Origin: Bacteroidia bacterium
Lineage (GTDB): Bacteria > Bacteroidota > Bacteroidia > J057
Assembly: GCA_041391665.1 (NCBI GenBank)
Contig: JAWKNO010000003.1
Coordinates: 1,488,001-1,552,000 of the forward strand
Length of the DNA stretch: 64,000 bases
Direction of reading: 5' to 3'
How positions within the stretch are numbered: position 1 is the stretch's first letter; each line of letters starts with the position of its first letter. The notes under the pieces were generated by a model. The model was given only the letters and a program-made list of their open reading frames with translations. It was not told where the DNA came from and made no database searches. The translations under genes were made by a program, and so were the position numbers. Positions 8,979 through 19,063 of the stretch are shown here, in pieces.

Positions 8979-11900
8979 ATGAAATACTGGATTTTCCTGT
9001 CCTGCCTGAGTCTGTTACTCAGTTTTTCGGGTTTTAAACCCGCTGGGAAACAAGTCGCAGGCAAATACAATGTTCTATTTATCGCGATCGACGACCTGAA
9101 CGACTGGCCGGGCGTCGCTGGTGGTTTTCCCCGTGCAATCACCCCCAATCTCGACCGGCTCGCTGCTTCAGGTACTTACTTTTCCAATGCACACTGCCAG
9201 GCTCCCATTTGCGGCCCGTCCCGGGTCAGTATCATGAGCGGACTATTGCCTACCACTACCGGGGTTTACGGACAAATTAAAGACCCCGATATACGGGGCG
9301 CGCATCCCTTGCTTTCCCGCAATCTCTTTTTGCCGGAGTACCTCGCTTCGCTTGGCTACAAGACCATGGGTGTAGGGAAACTTTTCCACGGTCACGCACC
9401 CAAAGGGGTATTCGAAGAGTCTGGTGGAAGAGTGAGCGGATTTGGCCCCTACCCCAAAGAGCGGTTTCACTGGCAAAACCAGGGCACTAACACCGACTGG
9501 GGCGCCTTTCCCGAGCATGACTCGCTTATGCCTGATTATCAATCTGCAAACTGGGCGATCGATCGACTCCATCAACAACATGACCGGCCATTTTTTCTGG
9601 GTGTGGGATTTCTTCGCCCGCATGTACCCTGGTATGTGCCGCAAAAGTGGCTGGATATGTATCCGATTGAGCGTATTGAGACGCCTGCGTATCTGCCGAA
9701 TGATCAGGACGATTTACCCGAAATCTCCCGTCGGATCGCACAAATGCCTGTCATGCCAACTACTGAATGGGCAATTGAAAATAACCAGTGGAAATATATG
9801 GTTCAGGCTTATCTGGCCAGTATTTCTTTTGCCGATCACTATGTAGGCGAAGTGTTGAATGCGCTGGAAAACAGCCCCTATGCCAATAATACCGTCGTAG
9901 TCCTTTGGTCTGATCACGGCTATCATGCCGGGGAAAAAAATCGTTTTGCCAAACATTCTCTCTGGGAAAGGGCAACCCATGTACCGCTGATATTTGCCGG
10001 GCCAGGTATTCCTCCCAGCCAATCCAGCAGTCAGCCGGTACAATTGCTGGACATGTATCCCACCCTGCTGGAACTTTTGAGCCTTCCGCCCAATCCCAAC
10101 AATGAAGGGCATAGTCTGGTACCGCTGCTCAAAAACCCTAAAGCTAAATGGCCATTTCCCGCTATTACCGCTTATGGACGGAATAATCTCGCCATTCGGG
10201 ATAGTCGCTATCGATATATCCGGTTTGAAGATGGCTCGGAAGAATTGTATGACCACCACACAGACCCCAACGAATGGACCAACCTCGCCGGAGATCAATC
10301 TTACCACAAACTAAAAGCAGAACTTCAGGCTTTTATGCCCCGGGAAAATGCGCTCTGGTCTCGTGCATCTTTCCTCGATGCCAACAATTATTTTATCCAG
10401 CAGCAGACGCGGGTCATTCACCCCCGGTTCAGAGAATGGGTCGATCCGCAGGATGGTCATATCGCATCTGTCAATCCGCCCGTTTTGCTTTGCCCTGTTC
10501 CGGAGAAAGGCCGGAACCTTTATGCTTTCCGCTTGTCTTCCGACAGCAATTTTCCCGAAAAAAATACCCGCACAGCGATTGATTTACCATTCGCTATTTT
10601 TAATCCGCACGAAAAACTGGCCACGGGAAAATGGTTCTGGCAATATCGGATCGGGGAGAATGAATGGTCTGAGACACAGTCTTTTTTTATTACTGACGAT
10701 GTCCTGCCATTTATCACCCCCGATCCCGATGCCCTGATTGCTGACATTTCTCCGTTACATCCCCGTGCCTTTTTGTATAAGGACGAAATACAGGGTTTTC
10801 GGAATAGAAACCGCACCTCGAAGGATGCAACCATCATTCTGGAAAAAGCCGGATCATTGCTCCCAAAAAATCCACCCGGGGAGTCAGAAGGTATCGCAAC
10901 GGTTACCAGTACAGATAAAACCGAACAGGAAAAGCTTGAAAAAGATGCCAGCAAAAAACTGGGTTCAGATGCCCGGAACGGGACAGAAATTTTATGTCAG
11001 GCTTATTTACTTACAGGAGAACAAAAATATGCGGATGCCGCTATCCGATGGGCCATGGAAATCGCCGGCTGGGATGCTTCCGGTGTTTCTGCAATCAGCG
11101 ATTTTGGAGACAGCAACTGTATGCTGGCGATGGCATGGGTGTTTGATGTGTGTTATGATCAGCTAACCGATGCCCAGAAAAACCTGTTAAAAACATCGAT
11201 CACAACCCGTGGGAATAGATTCTATGGGAAATGGATCAGCATGCTGGAAGGCAAAGTTTTTTCAGCACACGTCTGGCAACATATGCTCGAAAGGCTCTTC
11301 AAAACTGCCCTGGCTACCGTGGGAGAAATACCTGAAGCGGCTGACTGGCTGACCTTTATCTATGAAGTCTGGCAGGCTCGTTCGCCCGTGCTTGGCCCAT
11401 CTGACGGAGGTTGGTGGAATGGCAACCACTACATGGAACTTAATGCCCTTTCCCTGCTGGAAATACCTGCCATTTTGCAAAGTCTGACCGGGCAGGATTT
11501 CCTTCGGTCGGCATTTTACCAAAATAACCCCGACTGGCTGATTTATTCCTTCCCACCCAAATCATTCAGTGAGGGTTTTGGCAATGGCACTGAGCGGCAG
11601 TTTGGGCAGTCGATGGCGATGGTTGGGTATGCGGATGCCCTTGGCCGGATTACCGGCAATCCCCGGGCGGGTTGGTATGCACAACAGCACCTCGCGGCGA
11701 TGGGCAGGCAAATCGAAGAGGATGATGAGTTTCGTTGGTACAGACTAAGGTGGAAACTTCCTGCATCTATGTCAAACATTCCTGCGCCTGAACTTCCGCA
11801 GGCAAAAGTATTTCCACTTACCGGAACCGCCAATATTCATACAAACCTTTTAGATCCGTCAAAAGATTTGATGGTAAGTCTGCGCGCCAGTCCGTTTGGT

Positions 11901-12842
11901 TCAACCAGTCATGCACACGCAGATCAGAATTCGTTGAATATTCAGTTTGGCGGACAGAAGCTGTTCTGGAACTCGGGCCACCGCCCCTCCATGGGTGTGC
12001 CACATTATGAAGAGTGGTTTAAGGCAAGTATCGGGCACAATACCGTATTGATTGATGGAAAAGGACAACCCACGGGTTCGGCAGAATCCTATGGCTGGAT
12101 ACCCCGGTTTGTACACGGCGAACAGATCACTTATTGTTTGGGCGATGCGTCGAGGGCCTATGACAATGAAAAAGAAATCAAGCAAAAGGCCGGACTCAAC
12201 CGTTTTCGCAGGCATTTGGTATTGTTGCGACCCGATATCATCGTAATTTATGATGAGCTGGATGCCGATCATGCCGCAGCCTGGACATGGTTGCTTCACA
12301 GTCCTGATGAAATAGAGATGGATAAAGAAATCCAACAACTGACCTGTACAACATCAACTGCCCATGCGCAGGTAAATATCTTTGGCAGTGGTCCGGTTTC
12401 TCTGGAGTTGAGTACAAAGTTTGATCCCGAACCATCAAACTACAGGAATATTACCGACGAAGAAGGGAATATCGTCGATTTTAAAGATCAGTGGCATATT
12501 TACGCCCGTCCTGTAGAAAAAGTCCCTGCTACCCGTTATCTTACCATTTTTCAGGTCAGGGCTACGGATGATGAGAGAGCCTTTTTTTCGCCAGTAAAGC
12601 AGGGTGAAGGCAAGTGGAAGATCGGCGAATGGTCTATCGAAGCAGAAATGGATGCTGGGAAAATGCCTTCATTGGAATGCCGGAAAGCAGATGAGACAGC
12701 AGTTGTCTCATTCGGAAAAAAAACAATCCTGGCCGGAAGAAAAACAATTACCCCACAGATTCCGGGGAGTACTGTTTTATATGAGATTATAAATGGAAAA
12801 ATGATTGTAAAGGAAGCCGTGGATGAATTTCCGATTAACTAA
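8979..12842 (+). CDS. Sulfatase fused to heparinase II/III-like polysaccharide lyase
   Basis: A 1287-residue secreted protein (signal about 1-18). Residues about 28-460 are a complete iduronate-2-sulfatase-like S1 sulfatase: FIAIDDLNDWPG, formylglycine motif C78-G-P-S-R, LWSDHGYHAGEKNRFAKHSL, and the LYDHHTDPNEWTNLA end region. From about 480 an N-terminal DUF4962-like beta domain leads into an alpha-toroid (about 600-930, with DGGWWNGNHYMELN holding N816, H817, Y818) and then the heparinase II/III C-terminal sandwich with H978-A-H980-A-D-Q-N-S. Both catalytic modules look intact, so one polypeptide could desulfate and cleave a uronic-acid polysaccharide. The polymer (heparan-, chondroitin- or ulvan-like) is not determinable. 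There is no internal frameshift. Confidence 0.88.
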   Translation: MKYWIFLSCLSLLLSFSGFKPAGKQVAGKYNVLFIAIDDLNDWPGVAGGFPRAITPNLDRLAASGTYFSNAHCQAPICGPSRVSIMSGLLPTTTGVYGQIKDPDIRGAHPLLSRNLFLPEYLASLGYKTMGVGKLFHGHAPKGVFEESGGRVSGFGPYPKERFHWQNQGTNTDWGAFPEHDSLMPDYQSANWAIDRLHQQHDRPFFLGVGFLRPHVPWYVPQKWLDMYPIERIETPAYLPNDQDDLPEISRRIAQMPVMPTTEWAIENNQWKYMVQAYLASISFADHYVGEVLNALENSPYANNTVVVLWSDHGYHAGEKNRFAKHSLWERATHVPLIFAGPGIPPSQSSSQPVQLLDMYPTLLELLSLPPNPNNEGHSLVPLLKNPKAKWPFPAITAYGRNNLAIRDSRYRYIRFEDGSEELYDHHTDPNEWTNLAGDQSYHKLKAELQAFMPRENALWSRASFLDANNYFIQQQTRVIHPRFREWVDPQDGHIASVNPPVLLCPVPEKGRNLYAFRLSSDSNFPEKNTRTAIDLPFAIFNPHEKLATGKWFWQYRIGENEWSETQSFFITDDVLPFITPDPDALIADISPLHPRAFLYKDEIQGFRNRNRTSKDATIILEKAGSLLPKNPPGESEGIATVTSTDKTEQEKLEKDASKKLGSDARNGTEILCQAYLLTGEQKYADAAIRWAMEIAGWDASGVSAISDFGDSNCMLAMAWVFDVCYDQLTDAQKNLLKTSITTRGNRFYGKWISMLEGKVFSAHVWQHMLERLFKTALATVGEIPEAADWLTFIYEVWQARSPVLGPSDGGWWNGNHYMELNALSLLEIPAILQSLTGQDFLRSAFYQNNPDWLIYSFPPKSFSEGFGNGTERQFGQSMAMVGYADALGRITGNPRAGWYAQQHLAAMGRQIEEDDEFRWYRLRWKLPASMSNIPAPELPQAKVFPLTGTANIHTNLLDPSKDLMVSLRASPFGSTSHAHADQNSLNIQFGGQKLFWNSGHRPSMGVPHYEEWFKASIGHNTVLIDGKGQPTGSAESYGWIPRFVHGEQITYCLGDASRAYDNEKEIKQKAGLNRFRRHLVLLRPDIIVIYDELDADHAAAWTWLLHSPDEIEMDKEIQQLTCTTSTAHAQVNIFGSGPVSLELSTKFDPEPSNYRNITDEEGNIVDFKDQWHIYARPVEKVPATRYLTIFQVRATDDERAFFSPVKQGEGKWKIGEWSIEAEMDAGKMPSLECRKADETAVVSFGKKTILAGRKTITPQIPGSTVLYEIINGKMIVKEAVDEFPIN

Positions 12843-12857
12843 TTACTGACTATACTT

Positions 12858-13748
12858 ATGACTACCATTACCCGAAGAAATTTCCTCAGATCTACTACGA
12901 TGGCCTCCCTTGCGTTGGCTGCACCTCAATTTTCGCTGGCTGGTACGGCAAAACCCGGCAGTCTGATGCGAATAGGCCTCGTAACCTACCTTTGGGGGCA
13001 GGACTGGGATGTGCCTACCCTTATTGGCAATTGTATCAAATCGAAGATTGGCGCAGTAGAACTCCGGACAGAACATGCACATGGGGTAGAACCTTCCATT
13101 TCCGCCCAAAGAAGAGAAGAAGTGCGCAGGATGTTTGAAGACAGCCCGATCAAATGTCTGGGCCCCGGCACAAACCAGGCCTACCACTATACAGATCAGG
13201 CACGACTCCGCGCCGAAATAGAAGGCACCAAAGCCTTTATCAAACTCAGCCACGATATCGGCAGTACGGGAGTAAAGGTAAAACCCAATGCCTTTCCTCC
13301 AGGTGTTTCTCACGAAAAAACCATAGAGCAAATCGGAAAGTCGCTCAACGAAGTGGGGCAATACGCCGGTGATATGGGCCAGATTATACGGGTGGAAGTA
13401 CATGGAAATGAAACCCAGGAATTGCCTGTGATGAAAGCCATCTTTGATGTTGCCGATAACCCCAATGTAAAAGTATGCTGGAATTGTAACCCCGAAGACC
13501 TCAACGGACAGGGGCTGGAATACAATTTTAATCTGGTAAAAGACCGGCTGGGCGATACCGTACATGTGCGGGAAATGAACCTCAATGACTATCCCTATCA
13601 GAAGCTCATGGATCTTTTTGTGGGAATTGATTACGAAGGATGGATATTGCTGGAATGCCGTACTTCTCCGGACGACAGAATCGCCGCCATGATCGAACAG
13701 CGAAAAGTCTGGAAAAAATTGGTTCACAATGCGCAGAAAAAACAATAA
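12858..13748 (+). CDS. Tat-exported sugar phosphate isomerase/epimerase-like TIM barrel
   Basis: A 296-residue protein beginning with a twin-arginine signal (TITRRNFLRSTTMASLALAAPQ), so export in a folded, metal-loaded state is expected. The rest is an AP-endonuclease-2/xylose-isomerase-like TIM barrel: IGLVTYLWGQDW at strand 1, GAVELRTEHAHG, IIRVEVHGN, VKVCWNCNPEDL and GWILLECRTSPDD provide Glu, His and Asp residues for a divalent metal. Such proteins isomerise or epimerise sugars or oxidised sugar derivatives. It starts 15 bp after the sulfatase-lyase gene, suggesting it handles a product of that polysaccharide. The exact reaction is unknown. Confidence 0.8.
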   Translation: MTTITRRNFLRSTTMASLALAAPQFSLAGTAKPGSLMRIGLVTYLWGQDWDVPTLIGNCIKSKIGAVELRTEHAHGVEPSISAQRREEVRRMFEDSPIKCLGPGTNQAYHYTDQARLRAEIEGTKAFIKLSHDIGSTGVKVKPNAFPPGVSHEKTIEQIGKSLNEVGQYAGDMGQIIRVEVHGNETQELPVMKAIFDVADNPNVKVCWNCNPEDLNGQGLEYNFNLVKDRLGDTVHVREMNLNDYPYQKLMDLFVGIDYEGWILLECRTSPDDRIAAMIEQRKVWKKLVHNAQKKQ

Positions 13749-13773
13749 AGGGACCTGGAAGTACATCACCTGA

Positions 13774-13857
13774 CCAGGCTCTGGTGGATTTTCTGTTCAG
13801 GAAGTAGCCGCCGATATGAAAGCCGAACTTGAAAAAATCATCCATTCGTCCAAATGA
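13774..13857 (+). pseudogene. C-terminal remnant of a sulfatase-like gene
   Basis: After an in-frame TGA (13771-13773) the frame reads 27 codons ending VQEVAADMKAELEKIIHSSK and stops at TGA 13855-13857. The end EVAADMKAELEKII resembles the tail of many S1 sulfatases (the xxVAxLKAxLEKI helix). There is no start codon or upstream body. The stop overlaps the ATG of the next sulfatase (ATGA), the geometry of translationally coupled genes. I infer a deletion that removed most of a sulfatase-like gene between the TIM-barrel gene and the next sulfatase. The match is short, so confidence is limited. Confidence 0.4.
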
Positions 13858-15410
13858 ACTACGAAAAAAAAAATCAGAAACTGGCTGTCATTTTTGTTTT
13901 GACAGCTTTTTTGACCGCCTGTACGCAAAGTGGTCAGGTTGCGAAAACGCCTTCAAAACCCAATATCATATTGATTATGGTAGACGATATGGGCTGGTCA
14001 GACATACAGCCTTATGGCGGAGAAGTGAATACCCCCAATCTCAACCGGCTGGCAGCCGAAGGGATGCGGTTTACCCGTTTTTACAACAATGCCAAATGCA
14101 CCACCACCCGTGCATCACTTGTCACAGGACTATATCCGCGCCGGGATCAGAAAGACGAGGAGTTGCTCCGCACCAATATGATCACCTTTGGAGAATTACT
14201 GAAAGAGGCGGGATATCAGACTTCACTCAGCGGCAAATGGCATCTGGGACGAGATTCGGTCAAACACCCATATTACCGGGGATTTGACGAATATTACGGG
14301 CTGCTCGACGGCGCATGTAACTTTTTTAACCCTGCTGCACAGGACCCTGATTATAAAGGCGCGAAGTATCGCTATTTCGCCCACAATGAGGAGCAGATCA
14401 CGGAGTTTTCCGACGATTTTTATACAACAGATGCCTTTACCGATCATGCCATTGAGACCATACGAAGGTATAGTCAGAATGAAGCTCCCTTTTTTGTTCA
14501 TATCACCTACAATGCACCCCATTACCCCATTCAGGCATGGCCGGAAGATATTGCCAAATATGTCGGAAAATACCGGATGGGATGGGAACAACTCCGCAAA
14601 GACCGCTATGCCCGTCAGTTGGCGATGGGGTTGATCGATTCGACTACGTTTCCCCTTTCAGGTACCGATTCAGAAGCCTATGACTGGGAATCGGCAGACC
14701 AGGAATTTGAAGATCTGCGAATGGCCGTATATGCAGCCATGATAGACCGGGTGGACCAGAATATCGGTCGGTTGTTGCAAACACTGGAAGAGACAGGCGA
14801 AGCCGGCAATACGATGATTATGTTTTTGTCTGACAATGGCGGCTGCGCCGAAGAACCCGGGGGGCGCAATCCGGAAGAACGCACACCCGGGCCCGGAAGC
14901 GACTATGTAGCGGTTGGCCCGGCCTGGGGCTGGGCACAAAATGCACCTTTCCGCCGCTATAAAGTCTGGATGCATGAAGGGGGAATTACCACGCCCTTTA
15001 TCGCCTGGTGGCCAGGGCATATTCCGGCTGATACCATTACCCGCGAAACGGGTCATATTATTGATATTCTCCCTACTTTTGCAGAAATCGCAGCCGTCAA
15101 TTATCCCACAACCTACCACAACCATGAAATTCTGCCTGTAGAAGGCAAAAGTCTGATGCCCGTACTCGAAGGCAAAACACGGGAAGGACATGACGAACTC
15201 TATTGGGAATATACCGGAAACCGCGCCATGCAGCAGGGAGATTTGAAACTCGTATGGGACAAACTGGTAAAAGAATGGGAACTCTACGACCTTTCCACCG
15301 ACCGGACCGAAACACACAATCTCGCAGATCAATACCCCGACAAGGTGGAGGAATTAGTCGGGAAATGGACAGCATGGGCCGAGCGAACAGGCGTAAAAAA
15401 TAGCGATTGA
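13854..15410 (+). CDS. Sulfatase lipoprotein with variant formylglycine motif
   Basis: A 518-residue S1 sulfatase with a lipoprotein signal (LAVIFVLTAFLTAC, Cys about residue 23), so probably tethered to a membrane. Conserved parts include IILIMVDDMGWSD, SGKWHLGRDS, FLSDNGGCAE and a C-terminal WELYDLSTDRTETHNLADQ. The active-site region reads C82-T-T-T-R-A-S-L-V-T-G: the third position, usually Pro or Ala in CxPxR/CxAxR, is Thr. Whether maturation to formylglycine still works is open. Fourth gene of the polysaccharide locus; the start overlaps the stop of a sulfatase-like remnant. Confidence 0.88.
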   Translation: MNYEKKNQKLAVIFVLTAFLTACTQSGQVAKTPSKPNIILIMVDDMGWSDIQPYGGEVNTPNLNRLAAEGMRFTRFYNNAKCTTTRASLVTGLYPRRDQKDEELLRTNMITFGELLKEAGYQTSLSGKWHLGRDSVKHPYYRGFDEYYGLLDGACNFFNPAAQDPDYKGAKYRYFAHNEEQITEFSDDFYTTDAFTDHAIETIRRYSQNEAPFFVHITYNAPHYPIQAWPEDIAKYVGKYRMGWEQLRKDRYARQLAMGLIDSTTFPLSGTDSEAYDWESADQEFEDLRMAVYAAMIDRVDQNIGRLLQTLEETGEAGNTMIMFLSDNGGCAEEPGGRNPEERTPGPGSDYVAVGPAWGWAQNAPFRRYKVWMHEGGITTPFIAWWPGHIPADTITRETGHIIDILPTFAEIAAVNYPTTYHNHEILPVEGKSLMPVLEGKTREGHDELYWEYTGNRAMQQGDLKLVWDKLVKEWELYDLSTDRTETHNLADQYPDKVEELVGKWTAWAERTGVKNSD

Positions 15411-15440
15411 GGAAGTAGAAAATGATGGACAAAACTGGTG

Positions 15441-15480
15441 GGTGGCTGAGGCTCCCGAAGCCACCGGAATCTCAGCCACC
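15441..15480. repeat. REP-like palindrome between sulfatase and phosphatase genes
   Basis: GGTGGCTGAG at 15441-15450 is the exact reverse complement of CTCAGCCACC at 15471-15480. A second AGCCACC at 15459-15465 can pair with the same left arm, giving two mutually exclusive hairpins. No T-tract follows on either strand, so it is not a standard terminator. The composition (ggctgagg, gaagccacc) resembles short intergenic palindromic repeats seen across many bacterial genomes. Confidence 0.5.
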
Positions 15481-15507
15481 GGCAAAAAAACATATTAATC
15501 AAGGAAA

Positions 15508-16893
15508 ATGAATTCACGAAAAGGAATCTTTATTATGCTTATGGGGATGTTTTTTATCTCCCATTTTGTTTTTGCACAGCGTTATTTGCCTTCGGCAGTT
15601 CCTGACAGGGTGATCCTCACCTGGAAAGACGATCCCGCTCATTCGCAGGCGGTTACCTGGCGAACGAGTATCTACGCCTCAGGGTCTGCTGCGCAGATTG
15701 CCGTAGCCAGTGCGACACCTGATTTTCCCAAAAGCGCGATAACAATTCCGGCGACTGATGATTTCCTGAATGCAGAAGGGCTTGTGGCGCTTTACCATTC
15801 GGTAAATTTTAGCGGCTTACAGCCTTCGACAAAATACGCCTACCGCGTAGGCAACGATTCTGCCTGGAGTGAATGGTTTCATTTTACTACCGCATCCGAA
15901 AAGCCCGGACCATTTTCTTTTATTTACTTTGGCGACGCCCAAAATGATCTGAAGTCGCTCTGGTCAAGGGCCATCCGCGAGGCTTATACAAAGGCACCAG
16001 GTGCCGATTTTATGATCCATGCAGGGGATTTGGTCAACCGTGGAAGAAGTGATGCCGAGTGGGGTGAATGGTTTTACGCCGGAGGCTGGATTTATGGGAT
16101 GCTGCCTTCTCTGCCTGTTCCCGGAAACCACGAATACGGCAAACGAAGCCCTGAAGCCACCACACGTGAACTTACCCCACATTGGGACAAACTATTTACT
16201 TTGCCTGAGAACGGGCCTGAAGGGCTGGAGCGTTCTGTGTATTATACTGACTTTCAAGGCACAAGATTTATTTCTCTTGATACACAAGCTTTTTTTGAAA
16301 ATGAGAAAGCCCAAAAGTCCCAGATTGACTGGCTGGAAACCGTACTGAAAAACAACCCGATGCGCTGGACCGTTGTAGTGCACCACCATCCGATCTATTC
16401 CCCGGCATTTGGGCGCGACAATCCGGAACTGAGGGCGGCCTTTAAGCCGTTGTATGATAAATACGGCGTTGACCTCGTACTGCAGGGACATGATCATACT
16501 TATGGCCGAGGAGGCAACGAAACCCACGGTGCAAGAGTCAAAGCCAAATCAGGCCCTGTATATGTGGTATCGGTAAGTGGTCCCAAAATGTATATCTCCG
16601 GATTTGAAGACTGGATGGACAACGCAGCAGTGAATCTTCAGCTATATCAGGTCGTGCATATCAGCAATGATAGTCTGAAATATGAGGCGTTTACGGTAAC
16701 GGGCGAACTGTATGATGCATTTACCCTGGTAAAGGAAAAAAATCGTTCCAATACCTTTTATGACCTTACGCCGGCGGGAATGCCCATTTTCGGAGATCTT
16801 CCACCCCGATATATTCAAAATATGGACACCGTGGAGGTAAAAGAATATCAGACAAGGTTTCAGCAGTTTAAGAAACGTACGGGAAGAGAGTGA
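15508..16893 (+). CDS. Secreted purple-acid-phosphatase-like metallophosphoesterase
   Basis: A 461-residue exported protein (signal about 1-24). Residues about 30-130 form a fibronectin-III-like domain (VILTWKDDPAHSQAVTWR), as in purple acid phosphatases. The calcineurin-like domain follows with all metal ligands visible: YFGDAQND, HAGDLVNRG, PGNHEYG, VVVHHHPIYS and LQGHDHTYGRGG. The GDxxY tyrosine of true purple acid phosphatases is replaced (GDLVN), so it may not be purple or may hydrolyse diesters. It probably scavenges phosphate from organic esters in the periplasm or outside. It lies downstream of the sulfatases in the same direction with 97 bp between. Confidence 0.82.
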   Translation: MNSRKGIFIMLMGMFFISHFVFAQRYLPSAVPDRVILTWKDDPAHSQAVTWRTSIYASGSAAQIAVASATPDFPKSAITIPATDDFLNAEGLVALYHSVNFSGLQPSTKYAYRVGNDSAWSEWFHFTTASEKPGPFSFIYFGDAQNDLKSLWSRAIREAYTKAPGADFMIHAGDLVNRGRSDAEWGEWFYAGGWIYGMLPSLPVPGNHEYGKRSPEATTRELTPHWDKLFTLPENGPEGLERSVYYTDFQGTRFISLDTQAFFENEKAQKSQIDWLETVLKNNPMRWTVVVHHHPIYSPAFGRDNPELRAAFKPLYDKYGVDLVLQGHDHTYGRGGNETHGARVKAKSGPVYVVSVSGPKMYISGFEDWMDNAAVNLQLYQVVHISNDSLKYEAFTVTGELYDAFTLVKEKNRSNTFYDLTPAGMPIFGDLPPRYIQNMDTVEVKEYQTRFQQFKKRTGRE

Positions 16894-16973
16894 TCGTTGT
16901 AAGTCTGGCGTCGATTTGGGTATTCAGAAAAAGAGAGCAAAGATTCTCGTGGTTTCCCCTCCTCAAAATTGCC

Positions 16974-16981
16974 TATCTTCG
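16974..16981 (+). promoter_or_regulatory. Candidate -7 box (TATCTTCG)
   Basis: Fits the TAnnTTYG form of the Bacteroidota -7 element, 39 bp upstream of the YyaL-type gene; the -33 region carries only a GTT at the right spacing. Confidence 0.35.
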
Positions 16982-17020
16982 CGGTGAAGTATTACAACGT
17001 AAATCTTTACCCCATTTCCT

Positions 17021-19021
<2,001 letters not shown>

Positions 19022-19063
19022 TGACTGGTTTTCGTGGGGAGTATCGCTTAATATATCCGGGAT

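Noticed and set aside
7616..9148. A 510-codon open frame on the minus strand across the first sulfatase gene
   Set aside because: Antisense to a clear sulfatase with signature motifs; composition is that of a shadow frame and no domain is recognisable.
12843..13769. A 308-codon minus-strand frame opposite the TIM-barrel gene
   Set aside because: Shadow of a gene with a Tat signal and conserved barrel motifs; no signal or domain in the antisense product.
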